From Corydoras sp. C115 (Eukaryota; Chordata; Actinopteri; Siluriformes; Callichthyidae), in contig JAFMOC010000095.1 in NCBI GenBank assembly GCA_019802505.1, positions 1,110,001 through 1,174,000 on the forward strand: a stretch of 64,000 nucleotides of DNA. Direction: 5' to 3'. A program made the position numbers and the translations under genes. The notes under the pieces were generated by a model. The model had not been told where the DNA came from. It saw nothing but the letters and a program-made list of their open reading frames with translations, and ran no database searches. Of the stretch, positions 13,176 to 24,907 are shown piece after piece (the first letter of the stretch is position 1; each line of letters starts with the position of its first letter).

Positions 13176-13497
13176 TAGGGGCAATTTAAGTGGTGCAGTT
13201 TAGAGCATCCATCCATCCATCATCTTCCGATTTATCCTCTACTAGTTTCGTGGGGGGGGGGGGGGTTTCCCCATGCCCATCCAGGGTAGAGCATTTCGGG
13301 CGCTAGGCAGATACACCCAGGACAGGGCACCAATCTATCACTGGGCACACAATCAGGACTGTGGGAGGAAACCGGAGAACCCGGAGGAAACCCACGCGGA
13401 CACGAGAACATAGAAACTCCACCCAGATCGGGATTCAAACCTGGTTCCCCAGCACTGAGAAGAGAACATGATAACCACTAAGCAACCGTGCCACCCC
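13006..13497 (-). repeat. two V-SINEs in series
   Basis: 13006-13200 is a 3'-half copy with an internal (CA)n run. 13207-13497 lacks the middle segment, since CACTGGGCACACAATC joins directly to GGACTGTGGGAGG, but keeps the head (AGCAACCGTGCCACC). Confidence 0.9.
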
Positions 13498-14004
13498 GTG
13501 CACCAACCAATTTTTATTTTATTTTTTTTAATTACATGGGGAAAATTAATACATCAATCAAAGTTTATTTGAGGTTTCTGATTTGCAGCACTCTAATGTT
13601 TCCCATAATTTCCATCTTTCTCGGTTTTAAACATTCTCGTCTCTCTCACCTATTAATTGCTGAAGCCAGGAGAGTTCCCCTGCAGTAATGTGTGGTTGCT
13701 AGGTAACACCCAGCCAGCTTCTTAACAAGAACTTCAGGAAAGTTCAGTGGCATGTCACACAACTGCCTCCAAGGATGCCCAGTTCTGAACACAGTGACGG
13801 AGAACAATCACTAATGATGCTTAAGCACGCACACACACACACACACACACTAGTCTAGCAAAGGCCGTCCGTTGTGTCTCAAACAAAATAAAGGCCTTGG
13901 TTGCCGTTCCAAAAAAAGTTGCTGACCCAAACCTTTAATACATCAAGTATAGAAAATTAGTTTGGAACCTTTTTTATATTGTTGTATATAATTAATTCAT
14001 TAGC
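13498..14004. other. single-copy-looking DNA with a short (CA)n
   Basis: A (CA)n tract lies at about 13830-13850. Otherwise no recognised repeat, exon or RNA gene. Confidence 0.45.
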
Positions 14005-14320
14005 TGTATCCTCTACTAGGGTCTCCATTGCCCATCCAGGGGAGAACGTATCGGGCGCTGGGCAGATACACACAGGACAGGGCGCCAATCTATCGCTGGG
14101 CACACACTCACACACACAGACACACTCTATATGGGGCAATTTGGAGAATTCAATTCACCTTGATCCATGTTTTTGGTCTGTGGGTAGAAAGCGGAGAACC
14201 CGGAGGAAACCCACACAGACACAGGTAGAACATGGAAACTCCACCCAGATTGGGATTCGAAATGGGAAACCCTGGCGCTGAGAGGAGAACATGCTAACCA
14301 CTAAATCATCATGCCGCCCA
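14005..14320 (-). repeat. V-SINE, nearly full length
   Basis: Lacks the tail proper (starts TATCCTCTACTAGGG) and runs to the head CATCATGCCGCCC. Confidence 0.91.
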
Positions 14321-14333
14321 TCTCCTTAAACTC

Positions 14334-14812
14334 ATTCATTCATTCATTATCTTTAGCTTAATCCTCTGTTAGAGTCACACTCAATCACTCTCACTGTCTC
14401 TCACTCGCTCATTGTCTCACTGTCTCTCACTCGCTCATTGTCTCACTGTCTCTCACTCACTCATTGTCTCACTGTCTCTCACTCGCTCATTGTCTCACTG
14501 TCTCTCACTCACTCATTGTCTCACTGTCTCTTACTCACTCAGTGTCTCACTGTCTCTCACTCACTCAGTGTCTCACTGTCTCCCATTCACTCACTGTCTC
14601 TCACTCACTCATTTCCTCACTGTCTCTCACTCACTCAGTGTCTCACTGTCTCTCACTCACTCACTCACTCAGGGTTTTACTGTCACTCACTCACTGTCTC
14701 TCACTCACTCACTGTCTCTCACTCACTCACTGTCTCTCACTCACTCTGTCTTATTGTCACTCACTTATTCATTGTCTCTCTCACTCACTCACTCACTGTC
14801 TCACTCACTCAC
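14334..14812. repeat. second CTCACTCA satellite, opening inside a V-SINE tail
   Basis: 14334-14378 is a minus-strand V-SINE tail ((ATTC)n, TTATCTTTAGCTTAATCCTC). It runs straight into (TCACTGTCTCTCACTCGCTCA)n-type repeats to 14812, using the same vocabulary as 11422-12776. The SINE interior carries CACACACTCACTCACAC on this strand, a plausible seed. Confidence 0.9.
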
Positions 14813-14867
14813 TCCAATTTTACCAATTTTAACTTTCAATTTTAGATGCTTTATTAGCATGACAAAC

Positions 14868-15115
<248 letters not shown>

Positions 15116-15675
15116 CATACACTCTATTTGTTTGCTTTACCTTAACCTTATATTTTGTATATTTAGTCCTAAGATTTCTATTCTAAAGTTGTTGTTTAAG
15201 TTTTTTTTAAGTCATTTGTGCAATATCATACTGGTTGCCCTAATTATCCCTTTGGGATCAATAAATTATCTATCCACCTCTCTGTCTACTTGTAATTGGC
15301 TTTGTCAGTTTAGAGATGATCTAATATTTAAGAAATCGGATCAAGCTCACCTGAACTGAGGCAAACTGAGCTTTAACGCTCAGCAGAGTCCAAGAGAAGA
15401 GTTCAATAGGTGAAAAGATGACGTCAGCGTTGGTGGCTGATTTGGTGAAATGCCCATTATTTGCATTTTTTGAAGAGAGTGCATATGTATACTCCAGAGT
15501 GTCCAATGTCCAATGTCCCTCTCCCTCCCAAAAAAGTCCTTATTGGGTGTAAAACTATGTTTTCTCAATCAAGGCCTTGGCAAACTTAAAAAACAACCCT
15601 CAGGTTTGCTTGCTCCCTTTAAAAAATTTAATTCTTCCTCCGTGGTGGCCCACAATATAATAATTGGGATTACAT
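15116..15675. other. AT-rich DNA with a probable LINE 3' end
   Basis: CCCTTTGGGATCAATAAATT followed by ATCTATCC at about 15248-15280 has the form of a fish non-LTR retrotransposon 3' terminus with a short ATCT-type tail on the plus strand. The rest is unrecognised. Confidence 0.45.
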
Positions 15676-15748
15676 TCATTCATTCCACTTTATCCTCTAC
15701 TAGTGTCTTGGGTGGGGGTTCCCCATGTCCATCCAGGGAGAACATGAA
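15676..15748 (-). repeat. V-SINE 3' fragment
   Basis: CATTCATTCCACTTTATCC to CCATCCAGGGAGAACATG. Truncated exactly where the GGAAGG satellite begins. Confidence 0.88.
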
Positions 15749-15750
15749 CA

Positions 15751-18405
15751 GGAAGTATGGTAAGGGAAGGGAAGGGAAGGGAAGGTACTGTAAGTGAAGG
15801 GAAGGTAAGGTACGGTAAGGGAAGGGAAGGGAAGGTACGGTAAGGGAAGGGAAGGTACGGGAAGGGGAAGGAAGGTACGGTAAGGGAAGGGAAGGTAAGG
15901 TATGGTAATGTACTGTAATGTAAGGTAAGGGAAGGTACGGGGAGGAAAGAGGAGGGAAGGGGAAGGGCAGGTACGGTAAGGTAAGGTACGGGAATGGGAA
16001 GGGAAGGTACAGGAAGGGAAGGTACGGGAAGGGAAGGTACGGGAAGGGGAAGGTACGGTAATGTACGGTAATGTAAGGTAAGGGAAGGTAGGGGGAGGAA
16101 AGAGGAGGGAAGGGGAAGGGCAGGTACGGTAAGGTAAGGTACGGGAATGGGAAGGTACGGTAAGGGAAGGTACGGGAAGGTAAGAGAAGGTAAGTGAAGG
16201 GAAGGTGCAGTATGGGAAGGGAAGAGAAGGGAAGTAAAGGTACAGTACGGTACAGTACAGTAAGGTAAGGTACGGGAAAGTAATGGAAGGTACGTGAAGG
16301 TAAGGTACAATACAGTAAGGTAAGGGATGGTACAGTACGGGATGGGAAGGTACGTGAAGGTAAGGTTAGGGAAAGGAAGGGAAGGTACAGTACAGTACGG
16401 CAAGGTAAGGTATGGGAAAGGAATGGAAGGTACATGAAGGGAAGGTACAGTACGGGAAGGGAATGGAATGTACGGTAAGCTAGGAGAAGGTAAGTACAGG
16501 GAAGGTGCAGTACGGGAAGGGAAGGTTCAGTAAGGTAAGGGATGGGAAGGGAAGAGAAGGGAAGGAAAGATACAGTACGGTAAGGTAAGGTAAGGGAAAT
16601 GAAGGGAAGGGAAGGTACAGTAAGGTAAGGTAAGGTACGGGAAAGGAATGGAAGGTATGTGAAGAGATGGTACAGTACGGGAAGGGAAGGGAATGTACGG
16701 TACAGGAAGGGAAGGGAATGTACGGTATGGGAAGGAAAGGTAAAGTAAGCGAAGGAAAGGTACAGTACGGGAAGTGAAGGTACGGTAAGGTAAGAGAAGG
16801 TAAGTGAAGGGAAGGTGCAGTATGGGAAGGGAAGAGAAGGGAAGTAAAGGTACAGTACGGTACAGTACAGTAAGGTAAGGTACGGGAAAGTAATGGAAGG
16901 TATGTGAAGGTAAGGTACAATACAGTAAGGTAAGGGATGGTACAGTACGGGATGGGAAGGTACGTGAAGGTAAGGTATGGGAAAGGAATGGAAGGTACAT
17001 GAAGGGAAGGTACAGTACGGGAAGGGAATGGAATGTACGGTACAGGAAGGGAAGGGAAGTTACGGTACGGGAAGGAAAGGTACAGTAAGGTAAGGTATGG
17101 TACGGGAAGGGAAGGTATGGGAAGGTACAGTAAGGGAAGGTACAGTAAGGTAAGTGAAGGTAAGGTACAGTACGGGAAGGGAAGGTATGGGATGGTAAGT
17201 GAAGGGGAGGTACAGTATGGGAAGGGAAGGTATGGTACAGTATGGTTAGGGAAGGAAAGGTACGGGAAGGGGAGGTACGGTATGGGAAGGGAAGGTACGA
17301 TATGGGAAGGTACGGTACAGTACGGGAAGAGAAGGTACGATATGGGAAGGGAAGTAAGGGAAGGTATGGTACAGGAAGGGAAGGTACAGTACGGGAAGGT
17401 AAGGTAAGGGATGGGAAGGGAAGAGAAGGGAAGGAAATGTACGGTATGGTACAGTACAGTACGGTAAGGTATGGGAAAGGAATGGAAGGTACGTGAAGGT
17501 AAGGTACAGTACGGTAAGGTAAGGTAAGGGATGGTACAGTACAGGAAGGGAAGGTACGTGATGGTAAGGCAAAGGAAGAGAAGGTACAGTACGGTACGGT
17601 AAGGTAAGGTACGGGAAAGGAATGGAAGGTACGTGAAGGGAAGGTACAGTACGGGACGGGAATGGAATGTACGGTAAGGTAGGAGAAGGTAAGTAAAGGG
17701 AAGGTGCAGTACGGGAAGGGAAGGTTCAGTAAGGTAAGGGATGGGAAGGGAAGAGAAGGGAAGGAAAGGTACAGTACGGTAAGGTAAGGGGTGGTACAGT
17801 ACGGGAAAGGAAAGTACACGAAGGTAAGGTAAGGGAAAGGAAGTGAAGGGAAGGTACAGTAAGGTAAGGTAAGGTACGGGAAAGGAATGGAAGGTATGTG
17901 AAGGGACGGTACAGTACGGGAAGGGAATGGAATGTACAGTACAGGAAGGGAAGGGAAGGTACGGTACAGGAAGGAAAGGTAAAGTAAGTGAAGGAAAGGT
18001 ACAGTAAGGAAGGGAAGGTACGGTAAGGTAAGAGAAGGGAAGTGAGGGAAGGTACGGTACAGGAAGGGAAGGTACAGTACGGGAAGGGAAGAGAAGGGAA
18101 GGAAATGTACGGTATGGTACAGTACAGTACGGTAAGGTAAGGTATGGGATAGGAATGGAAGGTACGTGAAGGTAAGGTACAGTACGGTAAGGTAAGGTAA
18201 GGGATGGTACAGTACGAGAAGGGAAGGTACGTGATGGTAAGGGAAAGGAAGAGAAGGTACAGTACAGTACAGTAAGGTAAGGTAAGGTACGGGAAAGGAA
18301 TGGAAGGTACGTGAAGGGAAGGTACAGGAAGGGAATGGAATGTAAGATACAGGAAGGGAAGGTAAGGTAAGGTATGGGAAAGAAAGGTACGTTAAGGTAA
18401 GACCT
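15751..18405. repeat. GGAAGGTACGGTAAGG purine-rich satellite (2.65 kb)
   Basis: Imperfect tandem 5-mers (GGAAG, GGTAC, GGTAA, AGTAC) with larger blocks that recur. For example, the motif series AGGAGAAGGTAAGT and GTGCAGTACGGGAAGGG appears near 16480 and near 17680. The minus strand keeps a 640-codon Phe-Pro-Ser-Leu-Tyr frame open, which is compositional and not a gene. Confidence 0.96.
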
Positions 18406-18480
18406 TTATTGGTCACACAATAGAGGAAATTCCCATTTCTCAGCAGCAAAAGTGACAGTAATTGGGAAGGCTATAGACAC
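18398..18480 (-). repeat. probable LINE 3' terminus
   Basis: ACCTTTATTGGTCACACAAT, then GAGGAAATTCCC. On the minus strand this reads as a GGGAATTTCC...ACCAATAAAGGT end with an AATAAA signal, typical of fish non-LTR elements. Its 3' side faces the GGAAGG/GTAAGG satellite. I cannot assign the clade. Confidence 0.5.
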
Positions 18481-19488
18481 AGCTAATGTATCTATTACAA
18501 GAAGTACTTTATAAAGAAAAAATGTAATAGAAATCAAGGTAATATCATGGGCAATATTTGCTTCCATCCATGAAGAGTGACATCGAAATTTGGGGCTGTT
18601 GGTGCAAGCTCTAATGTTCTCATGCAGTCTGCCTGCAAATATGGCTCTGAAAATGAGAATGTCGTTATTAGAGCATGTGTGAAATAGACACTGTAATGAC
18701 ATTTCGATAACTAACTACTAAATGAGTGCCTTCATGATGATCGTTCGGAGCAGAACGTTTTGCAAAAATAACAATGAGCAAATATCATTGTCGGAAAAGA
18801 TGGTTGTCAGTTGTCTCAGCATGTTCCCATCAAACTTTTCCACAATTAGCGAGACAACAACATTAGTTCCAGCTATAATAGGTTCTGGCAGGCTGCACAC
18901 TCAGCAGTATGGGAACAGGTAGGAGGTTCGTAGAGGTCCGGAGATGAAAATAGCAGGTTGTCATCTATTACACTCAGAAAAATAAGAAATGATAGTTTGT
19001 TCCTGTCTTTTAATACAATCGACAATGGACAATAATGTTATAATTAAATAAACCTTACAGCATGTGCCAAGATGCATACTTGACTAAGAGGTAGACGGGA
19101 CAGGTTCCACGAATTGAAGTGTTTATTGTAAATAAAAATCATAACGACACATTCAAGCACCACCAGGGGCAACTAAACACAGGGGAGATGCGCCAGTTTT
19201 ATTTACAATAATGTGCAACCTCGAGTGCCGTACAGCATTTATAAAACCGTTACAAGCACACTAGAATAATTTTTTTTTTTTTTTTTTATACATAAATGCT
19301 ATTATTAAAAGCTTAAACGTTACTTAATAAACTGATCGTATGCAATGTAATCTATTCTGGTTTTAAGTAAGTTTAACGCAGATCGCTGAGTAACGTTTCC
19401 AGTTTCTCAAACAAAGAAATACTGATAATCAATCCACCAGGAGATTAAACCAAGAATAAGTATATATGATAAGTATGGTATGACGATT
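18481..19488. other. about 1 kb of single-copy-looking DNA
   Basis: Includes a T17 run near 19270. The 66-codon frame at 18722-18922 has a GT-containing donor-like site after it (AACAGGTAGG) but no recognisable domain, so I do not call an exon. Confidence 0.45.
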
Positions 19489-20315
19489 TCATTCATCCAT
19501 TATCTTCCACTTTATCCTCTACTAGTGTTAGGGGGGGGGGGGTTTCGTGCGCTGTGCAGATACACCCAGAACAGGGTGGCAATCTTATCACTAAGCACAC
19601 ACTTACTCACACAAACACACACAAACACACTCTATATGGGGCAATTTGGAGAATTCGATTGACCTTGATCCATGTTTTTGGACTGTGGGAGGAAACCGGA
19701 GAACCTAGAGGAACCGGGGAAACGGGGAGAACATGGAAACTCCACCCAGATTGGGATTCGAATCCCAATCCAATCCAGGGGAGAACATTTGAGCGCTGGG
19801 CAGATACACCCAGAACAGGGTGGCAATCTATCACTAGGCACACTTTAACCCTAGTAGAGGATAAAGTGGAAGATAATGGATGTAGAGTGTGTTTTACAAA
19901 AACACACTCTATATGGGGCAAATTGGAGAATTCGATTCACCTTGATCCATGTTTTTGGACAGTGGGAGGAAACCGGAGAACCTACATGAACCGAGGAAAC
20001 GGGGAGAACATGGAAACTCCACCCAGATTGGGATTCGAATCCCAATCCAATCCAGGGGAGAACGTTTCGAGCGCTGGGCAGATACACCCAGAACAGGGTG
20101 GCAATCTATCACTAGGCACACACTTAACACACACAAACACACTCTATATGGGGCAATTTGGAGAATTCGATTCACCTTGATCTATGTTTTTGGACTGTGG
20201 GAGGAAACCCGGGGAAACGGGGAGAACATGGAAACTCCACCCAGATTGTGATTCGAGCCAGGAATCCCTAACACTGAGAGGTGAACGTGATAATCACTAA
20301 GCCACCATGCCGCGG
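19489..20315 (-). repeat. circularly permuted V-SINE tandem array (about 3 units)
   Basis: Units of about 240-265 bp in which the SINE core runs up to the B-box region and then joins directly to the SINE 3' domain. The junction reads ATTGGGATTCGAATCCCAAT, then CCAATCCAGGGGAG. This 20-bp junction is a perfect palindrome at about 19751-19770 and 20028-20047. A private GGAACCGGGGAAACGG segment marks the family. The last unit runs into a normal head at about 20260-20315. Confidence 0.9.
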
Positions 20316-20560
20316 TCATTATCTTCTGCTTTATCCTCTATTAGGGTCGCGGGGGGTTCCCCATGCCCATCCAGGGGAGAACGTTTTGGACGCTGGGCAG
20401 ATACACCCAGCACAGGGCGCCTATCTATTACTAGGCAATTTATCATGGGGCAATTTAAAGTGTTCATTATATTTTGAATCCATGTTTTTGGATTGTGGGA
20501 GGAAACCCACATGGAAACCCACAAGAACATGGAACCCGAACCTGGATCCCCAGCACTAAT
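20316..20560 (-). repeat. V-SINE, degraded
   Basis: Complete 3' half (CTTCTGCTTTATCCTCTATT). The head side is eroded and ends near CCTGGATCCCCAGCAC. Confidence 0.87.
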
Positions 20561-21060
20561 TACATTTTAGACACTTAAATTATTTTTATCTTGAATGCTT
20601 TTTTCTGTAATGGCCAAAGGCTGACATCTTTAACTTTTTTTATATATTTAAGTAACCAAACATTAGTTAAAAGTAACTGATGGTTTTAAGGGTGCACATA
20701 TGCACCCTTAAAAGTAATAATGTACTACGCTGACAGTAGTGATGAAGAGCTCCATGGTTCGAGACACTGCTACATCACTCCTTAAGGCAATTCATCATCT
20801 GGCAGAGACCGAATTACGCATCGAGTGTCAAGAAATGCTAAGAGCAGCTATAAGAAAAATACCACTGCGTAAATCACACGAACAGATTGAGGGTTTTCAT
20901 GAGTTACAGCATCTTTAAAACAAAGCTAGCTAGAAATATTTTTAGAGATTTAACAACACGTCGTATGTTCGAATTTGTCGTGATAACGCAATGAGCGGAG
21001 ATTGTTTAAGAAAATAAAAAACAGTAAGTTTAATATGGCATTTAATACAGCAGTTATTTT
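20561..21060. other. single-copy-looking AT-rich DNA
   Basis: Contains a short inverted pair (GGGTGCACATATGCACCC near 20690-20708) but no recognised family or gene. Confidence 0.45.
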
Positions 21061-21545
21061 TTTAGTCATTTGGGTGATTCCCATATAATTTTTCCCTCTT
21101 TCTTCTCCGGCAACTTTCGAGCTATCGACACAATTTTCGCAGGACACGTCCGGCTCATTGGTGTGATCAGAGTTTGTGAACAGCTAAGGAATCGCTTGAA
21201 CGGATGTCGAGATATTCCTGTTTTTCCGTACCAAAATTCCCATTACGGTGATTTTTGCCCTCCTGTAACTTGGGCAATTTTTGTGCTATGGAAAGCAAAT
21301 TGGCTGGAGTCGGAGATGGGTATAGCCAGACCGGTCTTGTGAAATCACACTCCCCCATCACTTGCGATCACTCTTAAAATTTGGCTTAGTTCTTTTCCAA
21401 TGGAAAAAAACTGATTTTCAAAAATGGCGTAACTCTGTCAATTTTTGAGCTACGGAAACAAAACTCGGCACATCCTGAGAGATTTGTAGAGAAACCCAGC
21501 AGCTAAAACCACAGACTGATTGCACTTTCCATATAGTTTTTATCA
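21061..21545. repeat. diverged internal repeats, unclassified
   Basis: Three related segments recur: GAGCTATCGACACAATTTTCG near 21118, GTGCTATGGAAAGCAAATTGG near 21283, and GAGCTACGGAAACAAAACTCGG near 21448. Each follows a TTTTT-rich AATTTTTG-type block. The period is about 165 bp. Open frames here are not recognisable proteins. Confidence 0.55.
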
Positions 21546-21621
21546 CTCTTAAAATGTTTTTATCACTCTTCAAGTACCATGGAGAGCCCTCCATTAGAAA
21601 TGTATTGAAGGACAACCATAC

Positions 21622-21900
21622 ATCCATCCATTATCTTCCGCTGCATCCTCTACTAGGGTCACGGGGGGGTTCCCAAAACTCATCCAGAGGAGAATGTTTC
21701 CAGTGCTGGGCAGATACACCAAGGACAGGGCACCAATCCATCACTGGCAGTCTATATGGGGCAATTTGGAGAATCCAGCTGACTTTAATCCATGTTTTTG
21801 AACCCGGAGGAAACCCATGTGGACATCCAGATTGGTATTCGAACCGAAAATCCCTAGAGCTGAGAGGAGAACATGCTAACCACTAAGCCACTGTGCCACC
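21622..21900 (-). repeat. V-SINE with internal deletions
   Basis: (ATCC)n tail to GCCACTGTGCCACC. The middle block (cacacactcactcac) and part of the core are missing. Confidence 0.9.
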
Positions 21901-22019
21901 GGACAAAGTGTCACACTGCAATGATGTCACCACGGCTTGTGTAACTGTTATGGGATATGCCCTGATCACTTGGCCAAGCCCATTTTTTTAACCCCAAAAA
22001 TTTACCAAAAATCAAAATC

Positions 22020-23283
22020 AAAACTGTAAAATTTACAGACACTGTCGTTGGACAGTGTCCCCTCAGACTTGGAGAACATGCTAAATCCACACAAAAACAA
22101 AAATCTTGGGGTGCATTCCCAATAGCACAGTCGCTAACTTATCAACATACATAGTTGGAACAAATGCGGTGGAGCTACGAGGTAACCACATTGGTACCCT
22201 ACATAGTTGGAACCATCATTGAGCGATAAGTGTTTCCCGTACCCGTAAAATTCACCGACACTGTGCCCTCAGACATGCAGAACATGCAAAATATACACAA
22301 AACGTAAAATCTTGGGGGGCGTTTCCCAAGAGCATAGTCACTAACTTAGCAACATACATAGTTGGAATGAATGCGGTGGAGCTGTGATGTAACCACGTTG
22401 GTAAAATTCACCGACACTGTCGTTAGACACTGGTGTTAGACAGTGTACCCTCACACATGGAGAACATGCAAAATCCACACAAAAACAAAAATCTTGGGAT
22501 GTGTTTCCCAGAGACATTGTCACTAACTTAGCAACATACATAGTTGGAACGACTGCGGTGGAGCTGCGATGAAACCATGCGGTAACCACGTTGGTACCCT
22601 ACATAGTCGAAACCATCGTTGAGCGATACAAGTGTTTCCCAAACCCGTAAAATTCACCAACACTGTCCCCTCAGACATGGAGAACATACAAAATCCGCAC
22701 AAATACAAAAATCTTGGGGTGTGTTTTCCAATAGCATTGTCGCTAACTTAGCAACATACGTAGTTGGAACGACTGTGGTGGAGCTGCGTTGTAACCACAT
22801 TGTTACCCTACATAGTTGGAACCATCGTTGAGCGATACAAGTGTTTCCCAAAACCGTAAAATAAAAAATAAACATAAACAAAAGTAACTTACAGGGAGCA
22901 AAAGACAAAAATACCAGAGACACAGACATGGAGAACAAGCAAAATCCACACAAAAAGCAAAAATCTTGGGGTGCATTTCCCAATAGCATAGTTGCTAACT
23001 TAGCAATATATATAGTTGGAACAACTGCAGTGGAGCTGCGATGCAACCACAAGGTAACCACGTTGGTACCCTACATAGTCGGAACCATCGTTGAGCGATA
23101 CAAACCCGTAAAATTTGCTGACACTGTCATTAGACAGTGTCCCCTCAGACATGGAGAACATGCAAAATCCACACAAAAACAAAAATCTTGGAGTTCGCCC
23201 ACACAACGAAGATTCGCCCACACTGTCGTTAACTGCGTAGCTGGAGCTACAGCCTTCTTTGCTGCGTCTTCAGACACAAGCTG
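22020..23283. repeat. six-unit tandem array (about 160-250 bp units)
   Basis: Units start near 22025, 22246, 22404, 22646, 22859 and 23108. Each contains ACACTGTC...GACAGTGT (a 9-bp stem), the block GACATGGAGAACATGCAAAATCC, CTTGGGGTGCGTTTCCC and GCTAACTTAGCAACATACAT, then GTTGGAAC...GGTGGAGCTGCG. The GTTGCTAACTTAGCAAC-type motif is itself nearly palindromic. The pattern suggests amplified internal sequence of a non-autonomous DNA transposon, but the family is unassigned. Confidence 0.85.
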
Positions 23284-24030
23284 AAAATATCATATTAATC
23301 ATCTTTAAAAGCTTGTTTTAATTGATCCTTAATCATCAAAACAAGGCTATCGCTTCATTGGGCATTAGCTCCCTCATCCCGACGTCTTCACAGCGTGCGA
23401 ATTAAGCAAATTGAGAAGTAAACCTGATTATTTGGCTGTAATACACTTAAGAAATGAAACCATATTTACAGTACAGCGAGTCGGGAGCCCTCCGGTGACC
23501 GGAGATCAATAATTCACACTCGGCACTTCTTCCTAGCGACGGTGAGAATCCATTAGGTCAATGGATACGGCAAGCGGCAGATATGCTGATACAAAACTGC
23601 CTACACGCTGTTCGTGGAACGGTCTATAAACTCTAAACTCATGTGTAGCTGCACAAATTAATCATCCGGAAAAAATACAGGGTTAATATATCATTTAGCG
23701 TAGCTTTGATACCACGCTACACGTTTCGGCGTTGGAAATTGCCTGCGTTGTTATTATCTGTGTGCAGTTATCCCCATAGGCTCGTACTGTTTGCCTTTAA
23801 TAAGTCAGAATGCTGAAGTGGATGGCTGTCAAGAGACCCCCACTAAAGAAGGATCTTGAGTAAACAGGGGCCGGAGCTGGACTGATGCCAGGTCAGTGCA
23901 GTCAACACACTCTTTTTGAGGCTTTTTCATAATGCTATGCGGAGAAAAATAACAGCGGCCAGCATTCGAAGCAGGAGCGACCTAATTAACAACCTGTCAG
24001 GTCGACGATTGGCACTTGTTGTATTCGAAT
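23284..24030. other. single-copy-looking region, candidate conserved non-coding DNA
   Basis: About 750 bp with no window repeat family. It is rich in TAAT/AATTA and TTGAT-type motifs (TTTTAATTGATCCTTAATCATC near 23314, GCGAATTAAGCAAATTGAG near 23397). No plausible exon seen. Confidence 0.4.
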
Positions 24031-24465
24031 ATTATATTACATTTAGTCATTTAGCAGGTTAGCATGTTCTCCCCTCAGCACTAGGGATTCCCGGTTTGAA
24101 TTGCGATCTGAGTGGAGATTCCATGTTCTCCCCGTGTCCGTGTGGGTTTCCTCAGGGTTCTCCGGTTTCCTGCCACAGTCCAAAAACATAGATTAAGTCA
24201 ACTGAATTCTCCAAATTGCCCTATATAGAGTGTGTTTGTGTGAGTGAGTATGTGCCCAGCGATAGATTGGCGTCCTGTCCTGGGTTTATCTGCCCAGCGC
24301 CCGAGACGTTCTCCCCTGGATGGGCATGGGGAACCCCACCATGATCCTAATAGAGTATAAAGCGGAAGATAATGGATGGATGGATGGACTTACATATGAG
24401 AGAACGACCCAAGTCAGTAGCTAAGGATAAAACAGCTACACTGTAGAATTATTAAACCGGATTAT
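24031..24465 (-). repeat. L2-like LINE 3' tail split by a V-SINE
   Basis: 24031-24052 (TTACATTTAGTCATTTAGCAG) and 24392-24465 (CTTACATATGAG, CTACACTGTAGAATTATTAAA) align in order with the LINE tail at 42253-42380. The V-SINE (+) at 24053-24391, with a truncated head, sits between them. Confidence 0.78.
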
Positions 24466-24466
24466 C

Positions 24467-24907
24467 CATCCATCCATTATTCTCCACTTTATCATCTACT
24501 AGGGTCACGGGGAAGGGGGGGGGGGGTTCCCCATGCCCATACAGGGGAGAAAGTTCCTGCGCAGTTACAGCCAGGATGGGGTGCCAATCTATCGCTGGGC
24601 ACACTCACTCACACAGACTCACTCTATATGGGGCAGTTTGGAGAATTTAATTGACCTTGATCCATGTTTTTGGACTGTGGGAGGAAACCGGAGAACCTAG
24701 AGGAACCGGGGAAACGGAGAGAACATGGAAACTCCACCCAGATTGGGATTCGAATCCCAATCCAATCCAGGGGAGAACATTTGAGCGCTGGGCAGATACA
24801 CCCAGAACAGGGTGGCAATCTATCACTAGGCACACACTAGGAAACCAGAGAACCCGGAGGAAACCCATGTGGACACAGGGAGAACATGGAAACTCCACCC
24901 AGATTGG
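24467..24907 (-). repeat. permuted V-SINE, same family as 19489-20315
   Basis: Carries the diagnostic GGAACCGGGGAAACGG segment and the palindromic junction ATTGGGATTCGAATCCCAAT at about 24743-24762, followed by a second partial unit. The head is absent. Confidence 0.9.

Noticed and set aside
15680..18449. Minus-strand frames of up to 640 codons (Phe/Pro/Ser/Leu/Tyr)
   Set aside because: Compositional product of the GGAAGG satellite. Stop codons are rare in any frame of this sequence.
18722..18922. Possible exon with a GT donor
   Set aside because: No acceptor, no recognisable domain, and the opposite strand is equally open. Chance is the simpler reading.
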